Assembly: GCA_013398955.1 (NCBI GenBank)
Contig: VWPU01000809.1
Location: 20,588 to 84,587 of the forward strand
Direction of reading: 5' to 3'
DNA from: Callaeas wilsoni
Taxonomy: Eukaryota > Chordata > Aves > Passeriformes > Callaeidae
Length of the DNA stretch: 64,000 bases
Positions 24,275 through 37,065 of the stretch are shown one piece after another. Each line of letters opens with the position of its first letter. Positions within the stretch are counted from its first letter, which is position 1. The notes below the pieces were generated by a model that saw nothing but the letters and a program-made list of their open reading frames with translations, did no database searches and was not told the DNA's origin. Made by a program: the position numbers and the translations under genes.

Positions 24275-25360
24275 GTATTGAATAGTAAATAAGACACTGA
24301 ACGATGATGGGCTATGGCAGCCTAACACATATTTGCACTCTAGTTTCATAATGGACTTTCAATATCATATGCTAAGAAAATAAAGAAGACACTGACAGTA
24401 TGACAGCCTTAGTTTCCACAAGTAGCATAAAAAGCCTGTAATCTGATTTACAGAATATTGTACTACTGAAATGTTTGTGTTGGAGTAGAACAGCCCATTC
24501 TTACTGCCTGTTCAACTGTCCCATCTGAATGAATTGCTGAAAGTTTCCACAGTTGCTTTGTGTACTAAGAAACTTGCAGCAGATGTTATTTGTTGAGACA
24601 GAGAGTATTTTATTCTCTTCTTGTATAAATAAGAAGGAATGAAGGCTTTGAAGCAGATGTTGGGTGTAGAAATGGTGACTGTTATATAGCTCATTCCCAT
24701 TTCATTTGAAACAATTGTCTGCAGCTTCAAAGAATGCGAGTAGTTTCTTAATTAGGTTGAAATTTGTCATTATTTCAAGTTTTCTGTAGCTTGACAACAG
24801 ACTAGAACTAGAAAACTTATTTCTTCTGCCCTTGAATGCTTGCCTTATATAAAAATGGTAAGTTTTCTATACCCTCCTTCCAAAAACGAAATTAGCATGT
24901 GTTTTGCTGGTTTTCTTGGTCACAGGTAGTGAGCTAATAGCGGTGCACAGGCAAACCAGTTTTTAAAGACCAAGTGTTTTTGAAAGAAGGATCAGGACAT
25001 GAGGATCACAATGAAATGGTTGAGTTATACATATGTTACTAGAGGAAATGTACTATTATTCAAGAATATTTTCAATAATATGACTGTTTAGCCCTTGGCT
25101 TTCTCAAATTTCAGAGATTTGGGTTTGGAGTTCGTGTATGTGACTTCAGAGAGTTCAAGGCAATTTCATTTGGAGTGTGTCTCTAAAGGGGTCCCTGTTA
25201 CTTCATGATTATAAGTCTATATTGGAAGCTGGAGTTAGTATCAATACTGAACCCAGAGCTTTCATTCATCAATGTGTTCCTCATAATATAAGAGGCCTTA
25301 TTTTCTAGCTATATTATGTCATCTTTGGTTTCTTAATTTACTCTTTCCAAATATCCATAG

Positions 25361-25389
25361 CCTTTTCCAGAAAGCCTGATTATCTTCAG
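25361..25389 (+). CDS. Weak candidate exon L
   Basis: Twenty-nine bases follow a good acceptor ('actctttccaaatatccatag') and end at CTTCAG|gtgtct. With the base left by exon K they read AFSRKPDYLQ and end on a codon boundary. Very small; listed because it completes phase from K to either of two following candidates. Confidence 0.15.
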
Positions 25390-25678
25390 GTGTCTCCCAT
25401 GCTCTTTGACTACCCACTGTAGTTTTCTTAAAGAAGCAAAACAAACATGAAATGTTTGCTTGAAATTTGCATAAAGATAACATTTCAGAGCACGATATTT
25501 ACATAATAATGAAAATAGCTGGAGGAAGCAAGTGGATCACAGGACAGGGATATGCGCTGCAGGATAACACGGCAGAGCCCTACCGGGGACTGGGGGTGGT
25601 GTTGATCCAAGTGGATGGGTTAAGGCAGCAGTGGCTTCTGTCTCATTAAATAAAGATTCCATTAAACTGCTGCTGGAA

Positions 25679-26430
25679 CAGAATCATAGCATAGTTTGGG
25701 TTGGAAGGGACCCTGAAGATCACTTAGTACCAACCTGCTCCCCTCGTCCCCCATGCCCTGGACAGGGACAACTCCCACTGGACCAGGGTGCCCAGGGCCC
25801 CATCCAACCTGGCCCTGGACACTTGCAGGGATGGGGCAGCCACAGCTTCTCTGGGCAACCTGGGCCAGGCCTTCTCCACCCTCAGAGTAAAGAATTTCTT
25901 CCTCATATCTTATGTAAACCTACCTTTTTTCAATTTAAAGTCATTCCTCTAAGTCACTCCATGCCCTTGTGAAATGTCCCTCACCAGCTCTCTTGGAGCC
26001 TCTTCAAGTACTGGAAGTGCTCTGAGATCTTCCCAGAGTATTTTCCTCTCCAGGCTAAGCAACCACATCTCTCAGCCTGTCTCCATAGCAGAGGTGCTCC
26101 AGCCCTTTTGAGAGTCTTGGTGGCCTCCTCCGGAGTTTGCTCCAGCAGGTCCATGTCCTTCCCGAGCTGAGCTCCCCAGAGCTGTTTGCAGCACTGCAGG
26201 TGGGGTCTCATGAGCACGGAGTAGAGGGGCAGAGTCTCCGCCCTGGACCTGCTGCTTTTGATGCAGCTGGGGACACAGTTGGGCTTTCCGGGCTGAGAAC
26301 TCATTATTGACTCATGTCCAGCCTCTCAGCCACGAGAATCCCCAAGCGTTTCATCTCAGGGCTGTTCTAAATCCATTCTCCACCCAGCCTGTATTTGAAT
26401 TTGAATTTCCCGTTCTATCCCAGTACCTAT
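25679..26430 (-). mobile_element. CR1 LINE copy, antisense, 3' tail to ORF2
   Basis: The longest CR1 copy in the window. Its 3' end lies at the left ('gaatcatagcatagtttggg', remnants of the tail repeats) followed by 'ttggaagggaccctgaagat', 'gggatggggcagccacagct' and 'gtaaagaatttcttcctcat'. From about 25981 to 26304 the minus strand still holds an open frame of 107 codons. It shows the expected ORF2 C-terminal landmarks: a CIKSS...SRAETLPLYSVLMRPHLQ block, KDMDLLEQ, and HFQYLKRL near its end. The other strand's frames are shadows. The right boundary is blurred near 26405-26430, where the consensus 'cagcctgtattt' degenerates. It lacks the catalytic core and is inactive. Confidence 0.93.
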
Positions 26431-27209
26431 TTCTGAGTCTTTTGATCACGATTCAACTTTTAGAATTCTGCATCTGAGGGGAAAAATATGCACCTGAATT
26501 ATGAGTGGATATTCACTCACGATATTTTCTTTGGGTCCACGTAAGACTCAAATACCCATGGATGTTTGGCAAAACTTGCAAACTTTATGGGAGCTAGAAC
26601 TTTTTCTGTTGGAAACCCTGGGCTGTGTTGTTGAAGTACAGATCATCATCTGTGGCTTATTTTGAAGATTATACACACAGTTTATGTAAAGCATAGTGCA
26701 AATATAAATTAGTCATACTATGTAGCCAAACTGTTGGATCTACGAAATCCAAATCAGTGTCAGGCTCCTAGCTATCTCTGCAAGCAGTGCTTCCTGAAAA
26801 ATATAAAGATGTTCCTGAAACAGTGTTGTAATTTGTTAGGGGGGGCAAAAAAGTGGATTTCGAATCTAGATAGACTGCAAACTAAGCTTGAAAGGTGGGG
26901 GTTTTCCCCCCAGTGTGGGCTTTGTCAAAAAAGGGAAATAGCATATATAAAGTTTCAGCAGTATTCAAATGCCTTTCTGTAACTTGAAAATTTTTCTGCT
27001 GATTAAACATGGAGTTGCTAAGAACTGTGGCTGTGATTTAAAAGAAAAAAAGCAACAAAACCACTCCCTCCTTGGTGCAAAGATATGTTTCAGTGCTGTT
27101 TATTGCCTTGAAGTTGAGACTGTTTGTTGAGGGGGAAGAGGAAGATAATAAGAAAGTTTCTTTCTGTTCCTTAAACATCCAGATGACTTGAAAGGAACTT
27201 CTGTTTCAG

Positions 27210-27335
27210 TGGATTGATGACACTTGGCCAGGGATGTCAACTCCAGCTAAAAGTGCTCATTCTGTTCCCAGTCAGAAAAGGAGACTGGATGCCAGCGCTG
27301 AAAAGCCATTTTTCTTACTTGGTCTAAAGCAGTAG
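27210..27335 (+). CDS. Candidate last exon (alternative 3' end)
   Basis: A strong acceptor ('ggaacttctgtttcag') opens a GC-richer stretch. In phase 0 it begins WIDDTWPGMSTPAKSAHSVP and ends EKPFFLLGLKQ before TAG at 27333-27335. A second frame is open to a TAA slightly earlier, so the frame is not certain. An AATAAA lies 80 bases past the stop and a GT-rich stretch follows, which is the arrangement of a terminal exon with a short 3' UTR. The stop codon itself overlaps a donor-like TAG|gtatgt. It fits phase after candidate exon L. It could end the left-hand gene or an isoform of it, or be fortuitous. Confidence 0.3.
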   Translation, partial: WIDDTWPGMSTPAKSAHSVPSQKRRLDASAEKPFFLLGLKQ

Positions 27336-27415
27336 GTATGTGGCAATCTGTCAAGTGCAGTCCTGTGGGAATCAAGGAGTTTGGCTGACAGATATTATCA
27401 GAAAAGTCGTTGCTT

Positions 27416-27421
27416 AATAAA
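27416..27421 (+). terminator. Canonical AATAAA poly(A) signal with GT-rich downstream element
   Basis: AATAAA lies 80 bases after the stop of the preceding candidate exon. The sequence 'ttggtgatattggtgttggc' at about 27460-27479 is a good GT-rich downstream element. AATAAA is frequent in AT-rich DNA, so the value lies in the spacing. Confidence 0.3.
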
Positions 27422-29049
27422 AGCAATGCACAAAGTTGTAAAATGGAAAAATTATCACATTGGTGATATTGGTGTTGGCAGATCATGTAAAACAGCCTGT
27501 GTGGTACCTGAGGCTGTAATAACAGTGAGAGAGTTTCTTATTTCCACTCTTCACTAGTAAATAGTCATTAAGTCAAGCAATGCTGGTGGTTTTTGTTGAC
27601 TGCATTTTGAATCAAATGTAAAGAGGAAGGCACTAGGAGGTTGCAAGACTAAACCTGGCTCAGAAGCAAACATTTTCTTCCCAGCAAGGTTTCCTACAGC
27701 AGTTCAGAACAGGCTGAAGATCCATCAGATCTGTGGAAAGCTGATAGATGTGTTGACATGGCAAAGAGATGGCTCTGTCAGGAGAATTTGAGGCTGGAAC
27801 TTGGAAAGGACCAAGGAAGTTTCTATGACAAATATGTTTCTGTAGCAAATTCTCTACATTTTGACTTTTTTCTCAGCTGTTATACCACACGTAAATTTTG
27901 CAGTTTAATTAAGAGAAAAATACTTGGTCATATGAACTCAAGAGCTTCTTGTGTCTGCATGGGAAAATGGAGCCATTAGGACTGAGGAAATGGAATATTC
28001 TGTCACAGGAGCAGGATGGGAGCAGTACACGTAGCAATGGGAAGGGATAAATAAGTGGAGAAAGGTGCACCCTGCTGCACCTTGAGCTCTGTAATCCACC
28101 TGCATCCTGCAAGTCCATAGCCTGATTCCTGCTGCTCCTATAGCTGTGCTTCCACAGGGATGCCAAGAAAGGACACGTTAAAGCTGTTATGTGGGAAGCT
28201 TTAAAGACTGTGACAGAAATATGAACGTAAGAAGAGAAAATGAGGAAAAAGTTGACCCTAAAATTGCCAGCCTATTACAGAGGAACTGGGAAACATTTTT
28301 GATCTAGAAAATAAGCCATGAGTAGCAGCTGTTGTGCACATAAAAGTAAATGCAGAAGATAAGCTGTTTCAATTGCTAATTTGACTTCCTTATTTTGTTA
28401 ATACTAGTGGTTTTTATTTCTGAGAGCTGATGAAGTCAGGAAAACTTGTAAAAAACCATAGATTTTAAGAAAAACTTTTGAAAGCAGAAATCTAAAATAT
28501 CATTTTAAAGGGAAGAAAAAAAATTTTCATGCATTCTCCCCCAGTCTGTTGGCTTTCAATGAATAATGAAAGAATTTTTTTTTAAAAATTGTTTTAATAA
28601 ATTTATTTGTTTATTAAAGTAGATTCTTTTACTTCTAGTGTATAGGCCAGCAAGTCTTGTATCCTCTGTGGGATTCTTAACTCTCTAATGCCAGGAATTA
28701 ATATAACACTTTGCAGAGTATGCACTTACAGGAACAGATGGGGGTGATTAAGGGGTGGCTTATTATTCAGTCCCTTGACACCAAACGCTGTTGTTTGATT
28801 TCCATCTAGTAATGTTGGCGTTGTTGTGGTTGTATGTGTTCAAATTTTAATTACAATCATTTCCCATGCCTGATATTTTCTTTCAGTTTTAATGCATCTG
28901 ATTAGAGCTTCAGGGCCTCCTACCTCACTTTCACCATTTAAATGAGATTTAAAATCTTCAGGGGTTACAATATTCCTTTCTGGACTGCTGAGGGACCGAG
29001 TTCTTTAGCACTGTGTTTATTAGAGTGTATTACTTTAAATCTTCTTTAG
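27422..29049. other. No supported gene
   Basis: Unique-looking AT-rich sequence. The open frames here (60-85 codons on both strands) have no splice context or recognisable domains. Confidence 0.4.
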
Positions 29050-29154
29050 CAAAGATCCCTCTTTAAGGTGGTGGAAGCTGTGTGTGTTCAAAGCCTGTGC
29101 AGGATCACACACTACCTGCTCCAGAGCTCTGCTTTTGAAAATGCATCACTTTCA
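29050..29154 (+). CDS. Weak candidate exon M
   Basis: The acceptor 'tttaaatcttctttag' is followed by a frame with a stop codon immediately before it and no stop for 66 codons. A donor at CTTTCA|gtatct gives a 105-base exon, phase 0 to 0, reading QRSLFKVVEAVCVQSLCRIT then HYLLQSSAFENASLS. A later donor at TCAAG|gtatta (29237) would lengthen it and leave two bases. The first half has coding-like codons and helical spacing. It would compete with the terminal exon at 27210. Confidence 0.25.
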
Positions 29155-32100
29155 GTATCTGATTTGCTGACTCACAGGCTAATACTTGACTCATGGCTGA
29201 TTTCTAAAAGGTTTCTATTCTGGTTTCTTCTCTCAAGGTATTAAACTTATGCTGCTTTGCAAGGTATATTGATTTTTATAAAATCTGTGACCTTTGAAAA
29301 TTGAGCTGTGAGGTTATAATCTTAAAGGGGATGTTTTTGGAGTTCCATTTTCATAGGCTGATGTATTAAGGGATATCAATCACTAATTAAATTCTAATGG
29401 AGTCAGTAAGTGGTGACAGGACCATCATGGCTCGGGGAAGCTCCAGCTCTGCAGCTTCTTACAAAACCTTTAGCTGAGGGACAGTGAACTGTCCAGAGGC
29501 TAATTTTAATAACTTCTAATTTTAACTGAATGAGTAATCTGGAGCAATTTGGCTTCCCACAAATTGTCACTAATCATTTCAGAAAATCTCGAAGACTTTG
29601 CTGGGCAGAGGACCTTATGGTTAACACTGCAAGGAGAAATTAAGGATTTGGGCAGCTGAGTTTTCTCACTAGCTCTCAGTGTTCTGCCCATTTCCCAGCA
29701 TCTCTGCACGGGTGTGGAGGATCCCTGGTCCTGTTGCTTTAGGTCTCTGAAAGCTGTACAGTTGATCTCTAGGCTTTCCAGAAGAGGGCTTTTGCAGTAT
29801 TTTTCTGTCTAATCCAACCAAAATCTGAGAACCAATGACGTCCTTCAGATACATCTTGTACACTGATGTACTTATCTGAGAAAAAGATTCTGGTTAAGTA
29901 TCAAATGAGGGGTTTTTTTAATTAAAACCAGTTAGAACTAAGCAAACTCATGTTATTAAACTTGAAAATTTTAATTAAGGCCCATTTTTAATTGTTACAT
30001 TAAGGAACAGTTGAGAAACTAAAAGCAGCAGCAAGCTAGTGAAATGGCCAACGTTTTGTAAATGAGCTTCATTTGAGTAACATTACTTGGAATATATTTA
30101 GTACCAAAATTACAGAACAATGGTAATGAAATAAGGGTTGCTATGTTTGTATCCACGTGATTTGCATTTAATAAAATATTAAAATATTACTGTGTTGTTA
30201 TGCCTGCATAGTTCTGTTTGTTTACACCTTTACATGAATATTTCTGTGATGAGCAATCATTAGTTTAATACAATTTTTGAATGTGAGCAAGTGTAATCTC
30301 CAGGCTACTTGACAATGCATATTTAAATGTAAGTATGATCAAAGTGTATGTCATTATCAGTTATAACCATTTCTAGAGAGAAAAGATTTAGAATAATCGG
30401 AATAAAATTGTTGAAAGGGAAACAAGCTTGGTTTTTTATCAGTAATGCTTGTCAATTTATTCCTCCCCTCTGTGACCCTGTGTCCCGTTACATAAATGGT
30501 GGCCATCTGTTAATAAAATAGCTAATGTAAAGCACTGTTCAGGAATGGTTTGCTCTAGAAAGCCAGAAAACCATTCCTACAATTCTCCTTGTGGATGCTG
30601 TCAGTTGCCATTGAATCAGGGAGATATATCATGACCCGAAAAAAGTCCTCTAGCACATATCTTATGAATTGAATTGAGGACAAACAAATGCCCTCTCTAT
30701 GCCACCTCTCACTGCAGAGCATGTCAGCAGCTGGAAAAACACCAAGTTTGGGCAGAAATCCCAAACCCACAGAATCGAATTTGGCAATAAAAAGCCATGG
30801 GGTCAGTCTATATTTACAAAGCACAGGAGTATACAGTATAGGGAGATGAAGGGAAAGAAGATTGACCAAATTATGGCATTTTAGTTTCTTATCTAAGATC
30901 CCATTCTTCAGCATATTAGGCCACATAATTCCCCATTCTCCTTGTCTTGGCCCCTCTCCTGTTTTAACAGCTTATTGTGCAAAGCCAAAGGTTTTCATTG
31001 TTCAATGTTTTCTGTCACTCTGCTATACCTTATGTTTTTTTAAATTAAGAATAACTTTAATGCTGAATCACATGCCATACCATAAATTGTTTGCTGTTGC
31101 TCAGAATTTCTATTATCATTTTTAACATTTTTCTGCGCTTATGGGTAGAGGGATCCCCTCAAACCAGATCCCTTGCACTGTGTGAAACAGCTGGGCAAGC
31201 ATAAAACCACTTTCTGAGGCAGCAGAGGTTGGTCTGATGCCTGCAGTGAGCCATCTACTGATGGCTGTGCTGGATGGCCCAAATAGAGGGATGTCTGTCA
31301 AAGCCCGAGCCTTGAAGTGAGAAAGGTGCATTGTAGGCAAGATCATAATGCACAGGCCTGGGGGAGCTACTGTAATATAACCAGATAAAGTCAGCTTAGC
31401 GTGGTCTCTCTCCCATTTACTATAAGTGTGGGGTTGTTGACATCCTTTTTCTTAAGGGTGAGATTTTTCGGGACCCTAATGCTTAATGACTTAATTAAAT
31501 GGCACCTTGAATTGGAATCAGAATTCCAGCATTCTTTAGAGTGAAAATTAAAGAGTCAATCTGTGTTCAAAACATCTGTGTTCTGTCTCCTTCCCACTTT
31601 GAAAATGCTTAATGACAACAACCTGAGCCTTGTTGATAATCTGCCAATTTATTTAGGGGCTAAAATAAGAGCTAAACTACTTTGAAAATCTGGCCCTAAT
31701 ACCAGCACTGCGAGAGCTACTTATGTATTTAAAAAGGCTTAAAATTCTAAGAATAGAGAGTAGCAGATTCTTTTGAAGGAAAGTCGTGGAACCCACGATA
31801 TTTGCCTTGTTGAGTGATGTGCTTAGCTTAAAGCAGGAAAATAGGTTAGACACTCCGGGGCTTATATGATACCTGTGCAAGGTAGAGTTTCTTCCTGGAC
31901 TTCTCTTGAGGTGAATGGTTGGGAATTTCCTGCTTTTGGAATAATTTCCGTGCTACAGTAACAATGTGCTTGTTCTCTGTACTTTGCAGAACACTTAGCC
32001 CTGGAGATGAGTTATTTACCTGTTGGCCTTGACACAATTGTTCAGGTTGCTCAATGCTGCTGAGCAGTGATTGCCTTATTGATCACACCTGCATATCTTA

Positions 32101-32772
32101 TGGTAATTGTGCTTTAACTTAACCTGCAGAAATTGAAAAGGAATTATACAAACATTTATCAATGAAACGTATTTTAAGTGAGAAGTTGATCCCAGGCATT
32201 CAGCTCTCAAATATTTAGGCATACGCTGTTTTCTTTAAAATGCTTAATTTTGAATCTTTCACACAGCTAGTTTTGGGTTGTTTTTTTTTAAATACATGTT
32301 TCTGTTGGTTAGCTCTGCTCATTTCAGCATATTTGCATCCAGTTTGCAGTGTTCTGAGAGGCAAACATAGCCTAGTAACTGCTGTAGTAGTCAACACCTG
32401 CAAAAATAGTGACTACTTTCTGAATTGACATATATTTAGTATGCCTCACAGTGCCTCTGGAGAAACCTACAATTTAGTTAATATGTTATTCATATTTATT
32501 AAGCACATGCCACTGCAAAGTAAAATACCTACTGTTTTGTAATCCCAGACAAATATGCTTTCCTTTATAAGGATAACACTTCAAATGTGAATTTGTTGTG
32601 GTAGCTCTTTGAACTTGAAGTGCTTTGAATAGGAAAGAGCAAACTCAGTGGTTTTGAAATATTTAATGAATCCTTACTAAAATTAAAAAAAAAAAAATAT
32701 TAGGCAGAGTGGCCTGGAGAAAAGTAATTCTGTTTTGTGGAAGACTGTGTTTCCAAATGTATTTTCTTTGAG
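29155..32772. other. No supported gene
   Basis: AT-rich, unique-looking DNA with only short chance open frames (the longest is 123 codons on the minus strand at 30555-30926, with no recognisable domain). A 13-base A-run lies at 32685-32697. Confidence 0.4.
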
Positions 32773-32913
32773 ATCCCCAAGTGTCTTGAAACTCTGGGAA
32801 AGAAAATGATGTTTTGGTTTGAAGCTGCTCACCTGGCAGCCTGCCTAGGAGCTGTCGATGTCAGGAGCTCCTGCTTAGTCTTCCAGGTCATCCACAGGCT
32901 TTCAGCCCACCAG
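32773..32913 (+). CDS. Candidate exon N
   Basis: This 141-base segment is clearly richer in G and C than its flanks and has a very good donor (CACCAG|gtgaga). Its acceptor ends in GAG ('tgtattttctttgag'), which is uncommon. The frame runs 47 codons, phase 0 to 0, from IPKCLETLGKKMMFWFEAAH to LAACLGAVDVRSSCLVFQVI and HRLSAHQ. The pattern suggests two helices of an ARM/HEAT-like or other alpha-solenoid unit, but no family signature is visible. It is similar in character to exon J and may belong to the same gene. Confidence 0.35.
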
Positions 32914-35900
32914 GTGAGATGCCAGGAGCTAAACAAGTGAGATAGCAGGAAGAAAGGGAAAAGCTTTCCCACAGAAACATGGTTTGGCATATGAATCTGG
33001 AAATGTTGCTTTGAATCTGTTAAACACTGTCAAAATTAAATTATTTCATGTGACATTTCAATTTAAATAAGCCAGCAAATGCCATAGACTTTTTTTTTCC
33101 CTAGTCATTTCTCATTTCAGTTTCATCTTGGACTGGCTATAAAAGTGATACAGTAATTATAGCATTGATGCACCTTAGGACAGAGTAGCTTTTGATTTGT
33201 GGATTAGCTCTACTTTAGAAGTAGTCCAGGGAGAGTGCTTGCCATTTACACACTGTACTTGTACAGAACGTACAGAGAGGCATGGTAGCAAAATGAAGTC
33301 CTCACCTGTGCTTTACCAAAGCAATTGGTACAAACACAGGCAGGGTGGATACATGGAAGAACACTACTATTCTCTTTAATAAGTGATGCCCAAGATTTTG
33401 CCAACTCGTCAATGGAAGGGAAGCTGAAACTTGGCACTGGGTTTGTGGGAAGCTGAAATAAGCTTCTATCTCTTGTACAACTGTTTCTTCTGGATGAATT
33501 CTTAAACTTCCTCCTGTCCTCTAACAGACATGCTGATAGGATGATGGGGAAAAAGGGTACCAGAGATGATAGGCAAGCAAAAGGAAAACAATTATACTGA
33601 TGTTAATGCTGAAAATCATTGAAAATTCAACAGAACTGGGAATTTGCTCTTTTAAAACAGTCACTTTGTTAACACTTGGAGAGCAAAGAAGAAATAATGT
33701 TAGAGGGAATAAAACCACCAACTCGGTGTGATATGCAGCTGAGCAAGGATGTAACTGATAAAGTTAAAATGCTTTCTCCATACTCCTTGTGATTAATCAC
33801 TGCACATATGTGGGCATTTTGCATTAAAATATCTCATCAAGGAGTAGCCAGTTGACACAATGTGCATTTAGAGAGGTCAAAAGGACATTAACCATTTGCA
33901 AAAAGACTGTAAATCCAGAAGGGGTCCTTTGGAATTATAACCATTTTATTTATACTTCTGGGCACACATTAAAACTGCAGGTCATGAAAAGACTCTGTGG
34001 TTAAGTATTGTTCTGTAAGGTAAGCCTGAAAAATAGCAGACCAACAGAGACTGATTTTTTTGGGTTTTGTTTCTGCTTTTTTTGTCATCACATAGACAAT
34101 TTGGGGGGTTACAAAGCATCGGTGGGGTTGAGCTGATGGTGACTACATACAATAAATAAAAAAATGAATTCCCTCAGCTGTAATTTCAAGACCTTCTGCT
34201 AATACTAGAATATATTTACACATTTTAGGAAGATTAAAGCTATAAAAAGGAAGCTAATCAGTTTGCATTAATCATAGTCAGAGAAACTCCATTGACAATT
34301 GTAAGACTGAAAATACACATCAGGAGCCATAATTGGTATGGTTTAACTTACTTTGCAGATTCGGCCTTTGGTTAAATGTATCAGTTAATTAGGTAAAATA
34401 ATTACAGTTTTGTGTTAAATAGATACTCTAGGCATATGGTAGATGTTAATAGGAAAATATGAAGATGAGTAACCATACTGCCAGCAGTTCTTCTGCTCAG
34501 TGCTAATATGAGAGATAATGTTAGCCAGTTACTTTACTGCACCCCAAAGTATTGTCATTACTTAATTTTTTTCCTTTGAAGCTTGTAGAAATTTGGTCTC
34601 ATCAAGTATGGCAGGTTAATACAATGCACTCTGTAAAAATGAATGTCTGAGAACTAAGCTATAGCCAAGTGCATAAAGAGCAATTTTTTCTTGGTTTTAA
34701 TAATATTAGTTGATTAAAGAGAAGCAGACCTCTGAAAAAAAACCACAAATTCATTAACATCACCACATGGTACATGTGTTAGAATTCTGCTGAAAGGGAA
34801 CAGAACTGAAACACCTATTACCTTTGGGCAACTTACTTTGGAAAGCATAAAATTAGGGAATCTCATACCGTCAAGACCTAGGGTATTTTGACTTTCAAAA
34901 GGAGTATGTCTACTTCTGGTGTCACCATTCTGTGCTTTGTCAAAAAGGAAAGCTACAACTCCTTTTAATGCTTTCTTTATTGCTTGCCTAAGCCTCATTA
35001 AACAGTCAGCTATTTGGATCTAATCTTCTCAGAATAAATTCCTGGCTCTGTTGGTCTTAATTTACAAGACAATCATCCTTTAGAAGGGCCAGTTGCTTCT
35101 CCCTAAATATCCAGCAACATTAAGATTAATGCATTATTTCTACAGCACTTGTAAAGCCATTTCAATACCAGAAACTTTGGCTTCTGATTTTCGCATGGAT
35201 AGCACACAGAGTCAGTACAACCTTCAGAGGAAGCATAATTTGCAGGGGCAGCTGCATTGCAAGGCTTGCAATCTACACTCATTCATCTTTTTTCTTGTGT
35301 GGGGCGTGTTCCCCTTGCTGATCCTTTCGAATCTTACCTGAGTTTCTCATCTCCTATCTCAGGGCAGAGATTTTGTATAAGTTGGTGGTGGTGGTTTCCT
35401 TCAGAGACCTTTTATTACCATGTCCAGAGGAATGGGAGCTCTGTTTGGATTAAACACTTTTTAGTACCTTAGCACTGAAAAAACCTTACTACTGAAGAAA
35501 TGCTACCTGTGTGAGTTTGGCAAGGCGTGGCGTGCCTGGTAAATGTGCCAAACACTTTCTGTGAGAAGTAATTGATCACTTGGCTTGTAGCTCTGGTTGG
35601 AGTAGCTGTTGGACTGGTGGGTCTCTCACATTGTTTATTTTGTCACTGTGCATGCTGGGGGTCACATATTTGACAAGCTCCAGTTCGAGAAGTTTTCTGT
35701 GTTTCTTCTTCTGATAAGAAACAGAGTCTGCAAAGAGTATTAAGATGAATTCCGTCTGTCAAAGCATTGTGTTTTCAAATTCTGCAGATCTTACAAGTTC
35801 CCAACCTGTCAGGCTCTTTGCAAGCACTTTGAATTTAAATCTGATAAGCACAGAATATAGCTCCAGCTCTTAAGCACAGCTCAAAGTGTTTATTTCAACA

Positions 35901-37012
35901 GGAAAATATACAGCTATAGTGGCTTACACTAATAGCATAAGACATGCAGGCACAGTGTAGAGATTTACTAGCCCAGAGGTCAGGAGGATGGAGCTCTCAG
36001 GTGTGTTCAGGTGTCTAATGGAATAATCTTTACCTTACTGCACAGATGGGCTTTGCATAGAACAGAACGTCACTTCTTTTTACTATATTGAGACAGGTAA
36101 ATGGAAGGTATATTCTAATTCAGTGAAGAAAAAAAGGCATGTTTCTTTTCCTTAAGAATCTCTTCTAAGGTGGCAATAAAAGTTTTTTATTTCAATGAAG
36201 ATGGTTCATGAAATAGCTCAATAGATTGACAGGGTTTTTTAGTACTGGAAATAATTAGAAGTGAAGCCAGGAAATGTCTGCTTTATTTCAGACATCATCT
36301 CAAAGAAAGGAAGAAAACAAGTCAATAACTGTCATAGCATAAAGGAGGCTGGAGAATTTTATTTAAATATAGGTATCATACATGTATATATCAAAAAAGG
36401 AGGATTTTCTCTATTGTCAGTACTTCTTAAGGCTTCTTTTTTACTGGAGTTCTTTTCAATCTCTTCATCAATGTAAGCTAAAAAATGCTATGTGTAATAT
36501 GACAACTTTTTCTAAAGTTTTTCTTTGCTGTGCAGTAATATCAGTGAAAACTGCTTCATAGAAAGGTGATAATTGATCTAAAAATCAAGATCAACTAGTA
36601 AAAATTATTTTATTTTAAACATAATCTTTCACAGCCTCAGGATTTCTCCTCATGATGGAACTTTAAAATTGGAAGCAAGATATGGCATTCTATTGTAGTT
36701 ATGATTTTAAGATCTGGGACTTAAAAGAATCAAATATAATCAAATATAAAACATAGATAAAAATCTGAGTTGAAAAGTGGATTGGATCCTCCTTCTCTTC
36801 TCCAGTAAAACTGGGATTTGTGTGTCTAAATTGAATAGTGTGAAAAATGTCAACAAGTTTGGGTGAATGATGGAGTAGTCTTACATGTGAAGCTTTATCT
36901 TCATCACTGATAATTAGGCATTTGTATCTTGAATGTGCTTTTAACCTTAAATTTTTATGCATTACATGATAATGAGTTATTACCAGAATTTTTTAACTTC
37001 CTCTTCCCCCAG
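32914..37012. other. Several small splice-bounded frames, none individually convincing
   Basis: Three short segments are worth recording. At 33528-33600 a superb acceptor ('cttcctcctgtcctctaacag') opens HADRMMGKKGTRDDRQAKGK, which ends at a TGA with an AATAAA about 108 bases later. At 35473-35510 and 36046-36096 two segments can be joined in phase, reading TEKTLLLKKCYL and GLCIEQNVTSFYYIET. Each is short, and I cannot separate them from chance pseudo-exons. Confidence 0.3.
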
Positions 37013-37065
37013 TGTGGCTACACAAGGGTAAAACTGAAATTCCTTGGTTTTCCTTTTGCTGAGAT
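37013..37065 (+). CDS. Weak candidate exon O
   Basis: An excellent acceptor ('aacttcctcttcccccag') is followed by one open frame, CGYTRVKLKFLGFPFAE, with a so-so donor GAGAT|gtaaac. It enters in phase 0 and leaves two bases, as the next strong exon at 42984 needs. If the donor is not used, the frame stops one codon later at TAA. Confidence 0.22.

Noticed and set aside
33971..34020. Strong donor TAAG|gtaagc with an upstream acceptor
   Set aside because: Every frame between the two sites meets a stop before the donor.
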